From Streptomyces dioscori (GTDB lineage: Bacteria > Actinomycetota > Actinomycetes > Streptomycetales > Streptomycetaceae): a DNA stretch of 64,000 nt. Below, one piece after another: positions 54,916-63,913 of this stretch. The notes under the pieces were generated by a model. That model searched no databases. It saw only the letters and a list, made by a program, of their open reading frames with translations, and was not told where the DNA came from. The position numbers and the translations under genes were made by a program. The stretch spans positions 598,285 to 662,284 of the forward strand of contig NZ_KZ679039.1 of the NCBI RefSeq assembly GCF_003024195.1, written 5' to 3'. Within the stretch, counting starts at the first letter, position 1. Each line of letters starts with the position of its first letter.

Positions 54916-56748
54916 ATGAGCAGCAACGGGGGAGCCCCTTACGGACCCGACGAGCCGACGAGTTTCGGTCTGCAACCGCCACGCCCACCGGTCGCCGTGC
55001 CCCACCCCGGCAATCCTTACGCCACACCCGCGCAGGCCGTGCCCGAGGTCGCGCCCGAACCCGTGCGCGAGGCCGTGCCGCAGCAGCAGGCGCACCCGGC
55101 GCAGCCGCCGCACCCGACAGGGCAGGTGCACGCGGCGCAGCCACCGCACCCGGCAGGGCAGGCGCACCCGACAGCACAGGCGCAACCCGGGCAGCAGGCG
55201 CCGCACGAACCCGGCTCCGGCCGGCTCATCGCGGACCGGTACCGGCTGCTCGACAAGCTCGGCCACGGGGGCATGGGAACCGTGTGGCGGGCCAAGGACG
55301 AGACGGTGGACCGGGAGGTCGCGGTCAAGGAACCGCGCATCCCCGACCACCTTCCCGAACGCGAACGAGCCAATGTCTCCGAGCGGATGCGCCGCGAGGC
55401 ACGCGCCGCGGCCCGGCTCGACCACCCGGCCGTCGTCAACGTCCACGACGTCGCCGTGGTCGACGGCCGGCCGTGGATCGTGATGGAACTGGTCCGGGGG
55501 CGCTCGCTGGGCGCCGCGCTCCAGGAGGGCACGCTCGGCGCGCGTGAGGCGGCGAGAATCGGCCTGGAGGTGCTCGGCGCGCTGGAGTCCGCGCACGCGG
55601 CGGGCATCCTGCACCGCGACGTCAAGCCGGACAACGTCCTGCTCGGCAGGGGCGACCGCGTCGTCCTCACCGACTTCGGCATCGCCCAGATCGAGGGCGA
55701 GACGAACCTGACCGACACGGGCGGCTTCGTCGGCTCGCCCGAGTTCATCGCGCCCGAAAGGGTGCTGGGGCAGCGCCCGGGCCCGGCATCCGACCTCTGG
55801 TCGCTGGGCGTGGTCCTGTACGCGGCCACGGAGGGCGTGTCGCCGTTCCGCCGCAGCAACACGCCCGCGACGCTGCAGTCCGTCCTCAACGCCACGCCCG
55901 CCCCGCCCAACGCGGCCACGGGACCGCTCGCCGAAGCCATCAACGGCCTCCTCGACAAGGACCCGAACCGTCGTCCGGACGCCGCGCGGGTACGTGTCCT
56001 GCTGGAGCAGGCCGCGCGACCGCCCCAGCCCGTACCCACCCAGTTCGCACCCACCCAGCTCGCACCCACCCAGGGCGTCCAGCGGCCGGCGCCCGACGGG
56101 GCGCACCCCGGTGGCAGGGCGCTCCGCGTCGGCCGCAAGGGGTGGATCGGCCTCGGGGCCGTGGTCGTCGCGGCGGCGGTGGCCGCGTACCTGCTGGTCG
56201 CGGACCCGTTCGCCGGGCCGCTGCCGGACGGCTGGAAGAAGACCGACGTGAAGGCGCTGGGCGCCACGATGGCGGTGCCGAAGGGTTACCAGAAGACCGT
56301 GCCCAAGCCTGACGCGCCCAAGGACGAACACTGGGTGCAGTTCACCGACCTGAGCGGCACGCTGTGGATCAGCCTGTCGCTGGAGAAGAAGGCCGAGGAC
56401 ACCACCGGGAAGATCGCGGGGACGGCGTCCGCGGAGATGTACGAGGACGACGCGGCCTACAAGCAGAGTGGCGCCTACGGGCTCGGGATGGACTCGGATC
56501 CGGCGCCCCGCAGTGATCCCAACGACGTCAAGTACAAGGACCGCAAGGCGGCCCGGAACACTGTGGTCTACTCCAGCACGGACACCGAGAATCCGCGGCC
56601 GCGGGAGCTTCAGGTTCTGTACTACAGGACTGCGTCGGGGGACATGTACAAGCTGATGGTCGGTTACCCGGGGAAAGGTGACTTCACGGAGCGGGGGCGG
56701 GCGGTTGCCTCTACGGCCATCGCGAACCTGGACATCGACAGGTTGTGA
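54916..56748 (+). CDS. Membrane Ser/Thr protein kinase 5
   Basis: 610 aa from ATG 54916, with AAGGA eight bases upstream. About 100 N-terminal residues are Pro/Gln/His-rich with repeats such as AQPPHP(T/A)GQ. The kinase domain covers about 105-370: LGHGGMG, VAVKEP Lys, HRDVKPDN, DFG, APE, DLWSLG. A short PTQFAPTQLAPTQ linker, a membrane helix (about 411-430) and a C-terminal domain (ATMAVPKGYQK, VYYSSTD-like region, ELQVLYYRT) follow; this domain is the most diverged of the five. It ends the cluster. Confidence 0.93.
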   Translation: MSSNGGAPYGPDEPTSFGLQPPRPPVAVPHPGNPYATPAQAVPEVAPEPVREAVPQQQAHPAQPPHPTGQVHAAQPPHPAGQAHPTAQAQPGQQAPHEPGSGRLIADRYRLLDKLGHGGMGTVWRAKDETVDREVAVKEPRIPDHLPERERANVSERMRREARAAARLDHPAVVNVHDVAVVDGRPWIVMELVRGRSLGAALQEGTLGAREAARIGLEVLGALESAHAAGILHRDVKPDNVLLGRGDRVVLTDFGIAQIEGETNLTDTGGFVGSPEFIAPERVLGQRPGPASDLWSLGVVLYAATEGVSPFRRSNTPATLQSVLNATPAPPNAATGPLAEAINGLLDKDPNRRPDAARVRVLLEQAARPPQPVPTQFAPTQLAPTQGVQRPAPDGAHPGGRALRVGRKGWIGLGAVVVAAAVAAYLLVADPFAGPLPDGWKKTDVKALGATMAVPKGYQKTVPKPDAPKDEHWVQFTDLSGTLWISLSLEKKAEDTTGKIAGTASAEMYEDDAAYKQSGAYGLGMDSDPAPRSDPNDVKYKDRKAARNTVVYSSTDTENPRPRELQVLYYRTASGDMYKLMVGYPGKGDFTERGRAVASTAIANLDIDRL

Positions 56749-56858
56749 ATTTCTGTCTGCGCCGTAAGTGCGGGGTGCCGAGTGCTCTGGCGCGGCATAC
56801 TGCTGCCTCGGGTCGTCGAACGTCGGGTGCGGCCCGGTGGGGGTTGGCCGAAAGGATT

Positions 56859-57118
56859 GCGCCGTTCCCCGCGCCCCTGAAGACGCCGGTCGTCTGCGGG
56901 ACGGTGGGGGTTGCTCGCGCCGTTCCCCGCGCCCCTGAAAAACCGCGTTCGTCTGCGGGATGGTGGGGGTTGGCCGCGCAGTTCCCCGCGCCCCTCGGGG
57001 AGGGGCTGCGCCCCGTCCCACCCAGGGGCGCGGGGAACGGCGCAGTCTTTTGTCTTTGCCCTCAGGGGCGCGGGGAACTGCGCGGTCTTTTGGGTTTCAG
57101 GGGCGCGGGGAACTGCGC
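56859..57118. repeat. Six-copy intergenic-repeat array: three forward, three inverted
   Basis: Forward cores at 56859-56878, 56917-56936, 56976-56995 (period 58-59 bp) and inverted cores at 57024-57043, 57064-57083, 57099-57118. Each is GCGC(A/C)GTTCCCCGCGCCCCT or its complement. The centre has AGGGGCTGCGCCCCGT. The array fills the gap between kinase 5 and the lipid-kinase-like gene, ending 28 bp before the latter's GTG. Confidence 0.9.
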
Positions 57119-57145
57119 AGGTTTTCGAGGAGAGAGGCGGCAGGC

Positions 57146-58588
57146 GTGGGCCTGGATCTTGACGGGCGGGCACATGCCCGGCAGCGCTGGGCGGCGCGCA
57201 GCGCCCTGACCGCGGCCGGCACCGCCGTACTGCTGCCGATCGCGTTCGGGGGACTCGCGAGCCTGCTGCTCGTCGCGGTGGGAGCGCTCGGCACGGCCGT
57301 CACCGTGGCCGCCCTGTGGTGGGTACTGACCCTCAGAGGCCCGTCCCGCGCCGCATCCGTCGCGCTGGCCGTCACGACACCCGCCGCCGTCGTCTGGTTC
57401 TTCGCCGCGGAGAACCTGCTCTGGGTCGTCATCGTGTCCCTGACCCTGTGGGGGTTCGCCGTCTGGGCGGGGAAGTTCGCGCTCAGCAGCACCAAGTCGC
57501 ACACGGTGCGCGTGCGCGAGCACCGGACCCCCGCCCCCACCCGCCCCTTCCTCATCATGAACCCGCGGTCCGGGGGCGGAAAGGTCGAGCGGTTCGGGCT
57601 GAAGGAGAAGGCCGAGAAACTCGGGGCCCGGGTCCACCTCCTCGACCCCGAACGGCACGAGGACGTCACCGAACTCGCCCGGCGGGCCGTCGCGGACGGC
57701 GCCGATCTGCTCGGTGTCGCGGGCGGCGACGGTACGCAGGCGCTGGTCGCCGCGGTCGCCGCGGAGCACGGCATCCCGTTCCTCGTCGTCAGTGCCGGAA
57801 CCCGCAACCACTTCGCCATGGACCTCGGGCTCGACCGCAACGACCCGGCGGCGAGCCTCGACGCCCTCACCGAAGGCGGCGTCGAACTCCACGTCGACCT
57901 CGGCTTCGCCGACACGTACCCCTTCGTCAACAACGCCTCGTTCGGGGCGTACGCGGTCGTCGTGCAGAGCCCCGAGTACCGGGACGACAAGGTCCGTACG
58001 ACGTTGGAGCTGCTGCCCGAACTGCTCACGCACCAGCGGGGGCCGCGGCTGACCGCCCGCGTGGAGGAGACGGGCGGGACGGCGGGCACGGAGGCGGGGG
58101 GCGCCACCGCGGCGACCGTCGTCGACGGACCCCAGGCCCTCCTGGTGAGCAACAACCCCTACCGCATGGACGATCCGGCGGGCCTCGGCTACCGAGAGCG
58201 GCTGGAGTCCGGGGTGCTGGGTGTCCTCGGCGTGCGGGTCGAGAACGCCGCCGAGGCCGCCGGACTCCTGCTGGGCAGGCACTCCACCGGGCTCACGGTG
58301 CTGACGGCCCGCGAGGTCGTCGTCGACGCCGACCGCCCCGAGATCGAGGTCGGTGTGGACGGTGAGGCCCTCATGCTGCCCACGCCGGTACGGTGCCGGA
58401 TCGAGCCCGGTGCCCTGCGCGTACGCGTCCCCGGGAACCGGCCGGGCGTGCCGGAGGCCAAGCCGCCCTTGGACTGGCGCCGGCTGCGCAAACTCGCGGC
58501 GGCGGTGGGGCGTACGGCACTCCCCAAGCACCGCACCCTGCCCCGGGAAGAGGCCCTGCCCGCGAACCGGACGCCTCCCACGGCCTGA
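57146..58588 (+). CDS. Diacylglycerol/lipid kinase-like protein with N-terminal membrane helices
   Basis: 480 aa from GTG 57146, with an imperfect GGCGGCAGGC site. Hydrophobic helices occupy about 20-120 (TAAGTAVLLPIAFGGLASLLL, WWVLTLRG, VWFFAAENLLWVVIVSLTLWG). The DAGK_cat domain follows: FLIMNPRSGGGK, VAGGDGTQALVAAV, SAGTRNHFAMDLGL, and the nucleotide/metal segment NNASFGAYAVVV. The substrate may be diacylglycerol or another lipid. The gene starts directly after a six-copy repeat array, so its promoter must lie within or across that array. Confidence 0.88.
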   Translation: MGLDLDGRAHARQRWAARSALTAAGTAVLLPIAFGGLASLLLVAVGALGTAVTVAALWWVLTLRGPSRAASVALAVTTPAAVVWFFAAENLLWVVIVSLTLWGFAVWAGKFALSSTKSHTVRVREHRTPAPTRPFLIMNPRSGGGKVERFGLKEKAEKLGARVHLLDPERHEDVTELARRAVADGADLLGVAGGDGTQALVAAVAAEHGIPFLVVSAGTRNHFAMDLGLDRNDPAASLDALTEGGVELHVDLGFADTYPFVNNASFGAYAVVVQSPEYRDDKVRTTLELLPELLTHQRGPRLTARVEETGGTAGTEAGGATAATVVDGPQALLVSNNPYRMDDPAGLGYRERLESGVLGVLGVRVENAAEAAGLLLGRHSTGLTVLTAREVVVDADRPEIEVGVDGEALMLPTPVRCRIEPGALRVRVPGNRPGVPEAKPPLDWRRLRKLAAAVGRTALPKHRTLPREEALPANRTPPTA

Positions 58589-58629
58589 CCCACCGGTGAT
58601 CTGAGCCCACGGCATCGGCACCCTCGTAG

Positions 58630-58776
58630 GCGCCCCCGCTCCTGGCGGGCGGCGTCCGGCTCGGTACCTCGCTCTTCCACGAGCAGGGCGGCGCCGACGA
58701 CCAGCAGCGGATGGCGATCCTCGACAGCGACGAGGTCGTCCAGGGCCGGCTCACGCCGGACTCCGGCCGTCACTGA
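58630..58776 (+). pseudogene. Short coding remnant without start
   Basis: 48 codons with good codon bias (APPLLAGGVRLGTSLFHEQG to LTPDSGRH) and then TGA; upstream is an in-frame TAG and no start. The GGVRLGTSLF stretch vaguely recalls the end of RibD-C/dihydrofolate-reductase-type proteins, but this is not secure. It occupies the middle of a 314-bp gap that otherwise holds no gene. Confidence 0.3.
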
Positions 58777-58889
58777 TCGTCCCCGGACAACACCCTGATC
58801 AGGGCATTTGCTGCCAGTGATCACTGGCGCCTTGTGTGTACTCGGTGAAACCCTGTTACCGACGGGTACCCAAAGAGCTCGGGCGGGCA

Positions 58890-58895
58890 TACCCT
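58890..58895 (+). promoter_or_regulatory. -10 element of a probably leaderless dehydrogenase transcript
   Basis: TACCCT seven bases before the ATG at 58903, within CATACCCTGCGG; no ribosome-binding site. It is the same arrangement as before purK. Confidence 0.45.
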
Positions 58896-58902
58896 GCGGC
58901 TC

Positions 58903-60528
58903 ATGACGGACTCGCAGGCCCCGGCACAGGCCCCGGAAAAGACCGGTACCAACCCTCTCGCGCCCGCCCCCGAAGGCGCCCGTACGGCCGCTGACGTGGT
59001 CACGCCCGAGCTGGTCGCCCAGCTCACCCGTGGCGTGGTCGGCTCGGGCCGCACCGCCAACCACACGCCGTTCACCGGCGAGAAGCTGGCCGACCTGCCG
59101 GAGTCCACCCCGCAGGACGTGGAGCTGGCCTACGAGCGGGCGCGCGCCGCCCAGTTCCTCTGGGGCCAGATCCCCGTCAAGGAGCGCGCCGCCGTCCTCC
59201 TGCGCTTCCACGACCTGGTGCTCGCCCGCCAGGCCGAGGTGCTGGACCTCATCCAGCTGGAGACCGGCAAGGCCCGGCTGCACGCCCACGAGGAGGTCCA
59301 GGCGGTCGCCGTCGCGGCCCGCCACTACGGCCGCCGCGCCCCCTTCTACCTGCGTCCCAAGCGGCACGCGGGCGCCATGCCGACCCTCACCAAGGTCACC
59401 GAGCTGCGCCACCCGCGAGGCGTCGTCGGCCAGATCGCCCCCTGGAACTACCCGCTGGAACTCTCCGTCGGCGACGCGCTGCCCGCCTTCGTCGCGGGCA
59501 ACGCCGTGGTGATGAAGCCCGACACCGAGACCTGCCTCACCGCGCTGTGGGCCCGTGACCTGCTGATCGAGGCGGGCCTGCCCGCCGACGTCTTCCAGGT
59601 GGTCCTCGGCGAGGGCCCGGTCATCGGCCCGGAGGTCGTCAAGCACGCCGACTACGTCTCCTTCACCGGCTCCACCCGCACCGGCCGCGAGGTCGCCCAG
59701 GGCGCGGCGGCCCGGCTGGTCGGCGTCTCCCTCGAACTCGGCGGCAAGAACGCCATGCTGGTCCTGGAGGACGCCGACATCGACCGGGCGGCGGCCGGCG
59801 CGGTCCGCGCCTGCTTCTCGTCGGCCGGACAGCTCTGCATCAGCATCGAGCGCTTGTACGTCCACGAGTCGATCGCGGACACGTTCCTGGAGCGGTTCGC
59901 CGCACGCACCAAGGCGATGCGGCTCGGCACGTCCCTCGCGTACGGCGCCGAGATGGGCTCGCTGGTCGGCGAACGCCAGCTGGAGACCGTGACCCGGCAC
60001 GTCGAGGAGGCCGTCGCCAAGGGCGCGACCGTCGTCGCGGGAGGGGTCGCGCGCCCGGACATCGGCCCGTACTTCTTCGAGCCGACCATCCTCGACGGCG
60101 TCGAGTCGCCGATGGCGGTCTGCGGCGAGGAGACCTTCGGCCCGGTCGTCTCGATCTACCGCTTCACGGACGAGGACGAGGTGATCGACTCCGCCAACGC
60201 GACGGCGTACGGCCTCAACTCGTCGGTCTGGACGAAGGACGGCCGCCGCGGCGCCAAGGTCGCGGCCCGGCTGCGCACCGGAACGGTCAACATCAACGAG
60301 GGCTACGGGCCCGCGTACGGCAGCGTCCAGTCGCCGATGGGCGGCATGAAGGACTCCGGCCTCGGCCGCCGCCACGGCTCCGAGGGCATCCTCAAGTACA
60401 CGGAGGCCCAGACGGTCGCCCAGCAGCGCCTGCTGCCGATGGCCCCGTCCCTGGGCATGGACGACGAGAAGTACGCCCAGTTCATGAGCCGCAGCCTGCG
60501 CCTGATGAAGGCATTCCGCTTCCGCTAG
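58903..60528 (+). CDS. gabD2: Succinate-semialdehyde dehydrogenase (NADP+)
   Basis: 541 aa, ATG 58903. The aldehyde-dehydrogenase fold has PWNYPLELSVGDALPAFVAGNAVVMKPDTET (cofactor site), FTGSTRTGREVA, the general base in LELGGKNAMLVLEDAD and the nucleophilic Cys in FSSAGQLCISIERLY. It oxidises succinate semialdehyde to succinate in GABA or related catabolism; the GabD2-like subgroup is suggested by the Ser/Ile around the Cys. It is followed by a GMC oxidoreductase gene 93 bp downstream. A -10-like TACCCT before the ATG suggests leaderless initiation. Confidence 0.9.
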   Translation: MTDSQAPAQAPEKTGTNPLAPAPEGARTAADVVTPELVAQLTRGVVGSGRTANHTPFTGEKLADLPESTPQDVELAYERARAAQFLWGQIPVKERAAVLLRFHDLVLARQAEVLDLIQLETGKARLHAHEEVQAVAVAARHYGRRAPFYLRPKRHAGAMPTLTKVTELRHPRGVVGQIAPWNYPLELSVGDALPAFVAGNAVVMKPDTETCLTALWARDLLIEAGLPADVFQVVLGEGPVIGPEVVKHADYVSFTGSTRTGREVAQGAAARLVGVSLELGGKNAMLVLEDADIDRAAAGAVRACFSSAGQLCISIERLYVHESIADTFLERFAARTKAMRLGTSLAYGAEMGSLVGERQLETVTRHVEEAVAKGATVVAGGVARPDIGPYFFEPTILDGVESPMAVCGEETFGPVVSIYRFTDEDEVIDSANATAYGLNSSVWTKDGRRGAKVAARLRTGTVNINEGYGPAYGSVQSPMGGMKDSGLGRRHGSEGILKYTEAQTVAQQRLLPMAPSLGMDDEKYAQFMSRSLRLMKAFRFR

Positions 60529-60535
60529 TGGTCTT

Positions 60536-60573
60536 GGAGGGGCTCCGCCCCTCAGGGGCGCGAGGAACTGCGC
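60536..60573 (+). repeat. Inverted intergenic-repeat copy
   Basis: GAGGGGCTCCGCCCCTC hairpin followed by AGGGGCGCGAGGAACTGCGC, one variant base in the core. Confidence 0.75.
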
Positions 60574-60621
60574 GAGCAACCACGGATCACCTGCACTGCA
60601 CGCTCAAAGGGGAGAAGGCAC

Positions 60622-62409
60622 GTGCCTCAGGAAACGTACGACTACGACGTCATCGTCGTGGGCTCCGGCTTCGGCGGCTCCGTCACCGCCCTCCGCCTCA
60701 CGGAGAAGGGCTACCACGTAGGCGTCCTGGAAGCCGGCCGCCGCTTCACCCGAGGCACACTGCCCAAGAACTCCTGGGACCTCAAGAACTACCTGTGGGC
60801 ACCGAAGCTCGGCATGTACGGCCTCCAGCGCATCCACCTCCTCGGCAACGTCATGGTGCTCGCCGGCGCGGGCGTGGGCGGCGGTTCTCTCAACTACGCC
60901 AACACCCTCTACGTACCGCCGAAGCCGTTCTTCGAGGATCCGCAGTGGAAAGACATCACCGACTGGCAGGAGGAGTTGAAGCCGTACTACGACCAGGCCC
61001 AGCGCATGCTCGGCGTACGGCTCAACCCGACCATGACCCCCTCGGACGTCCATCTCAAGGCGGCGGCCCAGCGGATGGGCGTGGGCGACACCTTCCACAT
61101 GGCGCCGGTCGGTGTCTTCTTCGGTGACGGCGAGGACGCCGATGGGTCCGCGAAGGCGCGGCCGGGGGAGACGGTCGACGACCCGTACTTCGGCGGCGCG
61201 GGTCCCGCCCGCAACGCGTGCGCCGAGTGCGGCGAGTGCATGACGGGCTGCCGACACGGCGCGAAGAACACCCTCAACGAGAACTATCTCTACCTCGCGG
61301 AGAAGGCGGGCGCGGTCGTCCACCCCCTGACGACCGTCGTGTCCGTCACGGACGACTCGCAGGGCGGTTTCGCCGTCTCGACGCTCCCCACGGACCGCGG
61401 ACGCAAGGGGAGGGCGCGCGAGGCACGCGTCTTCAAGGCCCGCCGGGTCGTCCTCGCGGCCGGCACCTACGGTACGCAGACCCTGCTGCACCGGATGAAG
61501 GACGGCGGTCAACTGCCGTACCTGTCGAAGCGGCTCGGGGAGTTGACCCGTACGAACTCCGAGGCGCTGGTGGGCGCGCAGACCAGCGACCGCCGCTACC
61601 GCAAGGCCACCGGCGAGGCGAAGGCGGACTTCACCCGCGGTGTCGCCATCACGTCCTCGATCCACCCGGACGCCAACACGCACATCGAGCCCGTCCGCTA
61701 CGGCAAGGGCTCCAACTCGATGGGCAGCCTGTCCATCCTCCAGGTGCCGTACACGGAGGGCTCGTCGAGGGCGCTCGCCTGGCTGGTCAACGCGGTGAAG
61801 CACCCCACTCTCGTGGCGCGTTCGCTCTCCAACCGCCGCTGGTCGGAGCGGACGATCATCGGCCTGGTGATGCAGTCCCTCGACAACTCCCTGACGACGT
61901 ACCTGAAACCGAAGGGCGCGGGCAAGGGCCTGCTGACGGCACGCCAGGGGCACGGGGCCCCCAACCCGAAGCAGATCAGGACCGCCTCGGAGGGCGCCTC
62001 CGCGATAGCCGCCGAGATCAACGGCTTCCCGGGCTCCAACGTCGGCGAACTGATGGGCACCCCGCTGACCGCCCACTTCCTGGGCGGCTGCCCGATCGGC
62101 GCCTCCGCGGAGGAGGGCGTCATCGACCCGTACCACCGGCTGTACGGGCACCCGGGCATCTCCGTCGTCGACGGCGCCGCGGTCTCGGCGAACCTGGGCG
62201 TGAACCCGTCGCTGACCATCACGGCACAGGCCGAGCGCGCGATGTCGTACTGGCCCAACAAGGGTGAGACGGACCCGCGTCCGGCGCCCGGCGCAGCGTA
62301 CGAGCGCCTGGAAGCGGTCGAGCCGCTCACCCCCGCGGTCCCGGCGGACGCCTTCGGCGCCCTGAAACTCCCGTTCCTCGGCATGCCGACGATCCCACCG
62401 AAGAAGTGA
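60622..62409 (+). CDS. GMC-family oxidoreductase with ferredoxin-like Cys cluster
   Basis: 595 aa from GTG 60622 (GGGGAGAAGG upstream). The FAD-binding VIVVGSGFGGSVTALRL, the GGGSLNYANTLY substrate/FAD segment and the C-terminal GHPGISVVDGAAVSANLGVNPSLTITAQAERA are those of the cholesterol-oxidase-like GMC group. An inserted ACAECGECMTGCRHGAKNT has the CxxCxxCxxxC spacing of an iron-sulfur site, typical of this subgroup. There is no signal peptide. Substrate unknown; sterol or alcohol oxidation is inferred from family. Confidence 0.9.
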   Translation: MPQETYDYDVIVVGSGFGGSVTALRLTEKGYHVGVLEAGRRFTRGTLPKNSWDLKNYLWAPKLGMYGLQRIHLLGNVMVLAGAGVGGGSLNYANTLYVPPKPFFEDPQWKDITDWQEELKPYYDQAQRMLGVRLNPTMTPSDVHLKAAAQRMGVGDTFHMAPVGVFFGDGEDADGSAKARPGETVDDPYFGGAGPARNACAECGECMTGCRHGAKNTLNENYLYLAEKAGAVVHPLTTVVSVTDDSQGGFAVSTLPTDRGRKGRAREARVFKARRVVLAAGTYGTQTLLHRMKDGGQLPYLSKRLGELTRTNSEALVGAQTSDRRYRKATGEAKADFTRGVAITSSIHPDANTHIEPVRYGKGSNSMGSLSILQVPYTEGSSRALAWLVNAVKHPTLVARSLSNRRWSERTIIGLVMQSLDNSLTTYLKPKGAGKGLLTARQGHGAPNPKQIRTASEGASAIAAEINGFPGSNVGELMGTPLTAHFLGGCPIGASAEEGVIDPYHRLYGHPGISVVDGAAVSANLGVNPSLTITAQAERAMSYWPNKGETDPRPAPGAAYERLEAVEPLTPAVPADAFGALKLPFLGMPTIPPKK

Positions 62410-62453
62410 AGAAGTAGCTGGAAGAAGTAGTGGGAAGAAAAGAAAAAGACGAA

Positions 62454-62483
62454 GGACCTGCGCCCCCCTCCGAGCGCAGGTCC
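62454..62483. terminator. Terminator after GMC oxidoreductase gene
   Basis: Perfect 10-bp stem GGACCTGCGC / GCGCAGGTCC, preceded by a purine-rich run (GAAGAAAAGAAAAAGACGAA). Confidence 0.8.
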
Positions 62484-62555
62484 CTACGTCTTGTCGCACA
62501 TACAGCAAGTCGGTCAAGCGTGACGCGTCCGCGCCCCTCAGAGGGCGCAGCCCTC

Positions 62556-62611
62556 AAGGGGCGCGGGGAACTGCGAGCCCAGCCCCCACCGGGCCCGCAG
62601 CCGATCACCCG
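62556..62611 (-). repeat. Intergenic-repeat copy before the LAETG gene
   Basis: AGGGGCGCGGGGAACTGCG followed by AGCCCCCACCGGGCCCGCAG, an inverted copy between two convergent genes. Confidence 0.85.
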
Positions 62612-62626
62612 CCCCCCAGCGGGCAG

Positions 62627-63601
62627 CTACGCGTCGGACCCGGCCTTACGACGCCGGGCAACAACAACCGCCCCCACACCAGCGACCAGCGCAACCCCAC
62701 CCACGAGCCCGATGGTCGGCAGCGCGGAACTCGACCCGGTCTCGGCGAGATTCCCGGTCACCTGCGGAGTGTTGGCCTTGTCCGGCGTCTTGTCGCTGAC
62801 CGGCGCCTTGCCGCCTTCCTGCGGCTTCGTGCCGCCGGTGTCCGTACCCGCGGCGACGATCCGGAACTTGTACGCGACCTCACCGAAGCCGGTGCACTCC
62901 GCGTCGTCGTCACCGTAGATCGTCGCGCCGAGCGAGAAGCCCGCGCCGACCGGAGCGGTGGACTTCACGTTGATACGCAGCGGGACGTGGACCTCGTAGT
63001 CGGGCTTGAGCTCGTCGGTGTAACCGACGAAGCCGACCGCGTACCCCTCTTCGTCGAGGTTCTCCCAGACCTTGTCGTCCGGGTTCCAGGCCTGGAGCTG
63101 GACCTGCTTGCTCTTGAAGAGGTCCGTGCCGTCCACGTCGGAGGAGGCGCCGGCCAGGAAGTCGAGGTCCTGGAGCGTCGAGTCGGAGGAATTCAGGACG
63201 TTCAGCGAGAACTTGTGCCAGCCGCTGCCCACGGCGATCTTGCCGGGCAGGCCGGTGATGCTGACGTCGACCTTGGTGTCCTCACACACGGACGGCTCGG
63301 GGTCGGGGGTCTCGGACGCCTCGGGCGGGGTGGTGCTCGGCGCCGGGGTGGTCGCCGGCGGCGTCGAGGTCGGCGTGCCCGCGGGGGTCGTGGAGGTCGG
63401 CGGCGTCGTCGTGGGCGTCGCGGCGGGCGTCGTCGTCCCGGCGGTCTCGGTCTCCGTCGCACCCGGCGTCACGGACGCGCTCGTGGTCTCGGTCCCGGTG
63501 GGCGTGGGGTCGGTCGCATAAGCGGCCGGAGCCGACAGCAGCGCGAGCGGGGCTATGACAGCCGTCGTGGCCGCAGCGGCCATGACACGGCGAAGCTTCA
63601 T
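62627..63601 (-). CDS. Secreted surface protein with LAETG sortase signal
   Basis: 324 aa from ATG 63599-63601 with GAGG upstream. A signal peptide is at about 1-30 (AAATTAVIAPLALLSAPAAYA). A Thr/Pro-rich stalk of about 75 residues precedes a beta-rich domain (about 105-255, CEDTKVDVSITGLPGKIAVGSGW to AYKFRIVAAG). NLAETGSSS follows, then a membrane helix and RRRKAGSDA. LAxTG fits class E sortases. The domain contains a Cys pair and resembles secreted adhesin-like domains; no defined function. Confidence 0.88.
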   Translation of the reverse strand: MKLRRVMAAAATTAVIAPLALLSAPAAYATDPTPTGTETTSASVTPGATETETAGTTTPAATPTTTPPTSTTPAGTPTSTPPATTPAPSTTPPEASETPDPEPSVCEDTKVDVSITGLPGKIAVGSGWHKFSLNVLNSSDSTLQDLDFLAGASSDVDGTDLFKSKQVQLQAWNPDDKVWENLDEEGYAVGFVGYTDELKPDYEVHVPLRINVKSTAPVGAGFSLGATIYGDDDAECTGFGEVAYKFRIVAAGTDTGGTKPQEGGKAPVSDKTPDKANTPQVTGNLAETGSSSALPTIGLVGGVALVAGVGAVVVARRRKAGSDA

Positions 63602-63778
63602 GAAGACCTCGGAAAGTCCGGTGCGCCGCGATGTCACGGCACGAGATTCGGGAGGCCTCCGCGTGGCGGTCGCGGGTATGGCCGTTGGTTCCGTGAGTGA
63701 GACCTGTGACTGGTGTGAAGGGTTGTCCTCGAACTCACAGAAATTTTATGTGGGCTGGGTCACAGCAGGGCCCGACTT

Positions 63779-63913
63779 GTGAACTCCCTTGTCCACGCCT
63801 TAGAACTGACCCTCGGTCGACTGTTCGAGTACGTGGATCAGTACGTGGATCAGTACCTCGATCAGTACGTCGACCGGCACGTCAGCCATGGGGGAGAGGC
63901 GCGAACGTCGTGA
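63779..63913 (+). CDS. Putative 44-aa small protein with YVDQ repeats
   Basis: GTG 63779 runs to a TGA that overlaps the GTG of the following gene (GTGA). It begins MNSLVHALELTLGRLFE and then has YVDQ, YVDQ, YLDQ, YVDR repeats, an acidic-aromatic amphipathic pattern, ending EARTS. It contains one TTA codon (63800-63802). The ribosome-binding site is weak (CAGGG). The overlap and intact frame support a real gene, but no homology is known to me. Confidence 0.4.
   Translation: MNSLVHALELTLGRLFEYVDQYVDQYLDQYVDRHVSHGGEARTS
63829..63888 (+). repeat. Five 12-bp tandem repeats
   Basis: GTACGTGGATCA twice, GTACCTCGATCA, GTACGTCGACCG and GCACGTCAGCCA. Period 12 keeps the reading frame of the small ORF. 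Confidence 0.88.

Noticed and set aside
52921..57118. Regularly spaced repeats that superficially resemble a CRISPR array
   Set aside because: Copies vary in orientation and sequence, spacers are repetitive rather than unique, no cas genes are present, and the same element recurs singly across the window.
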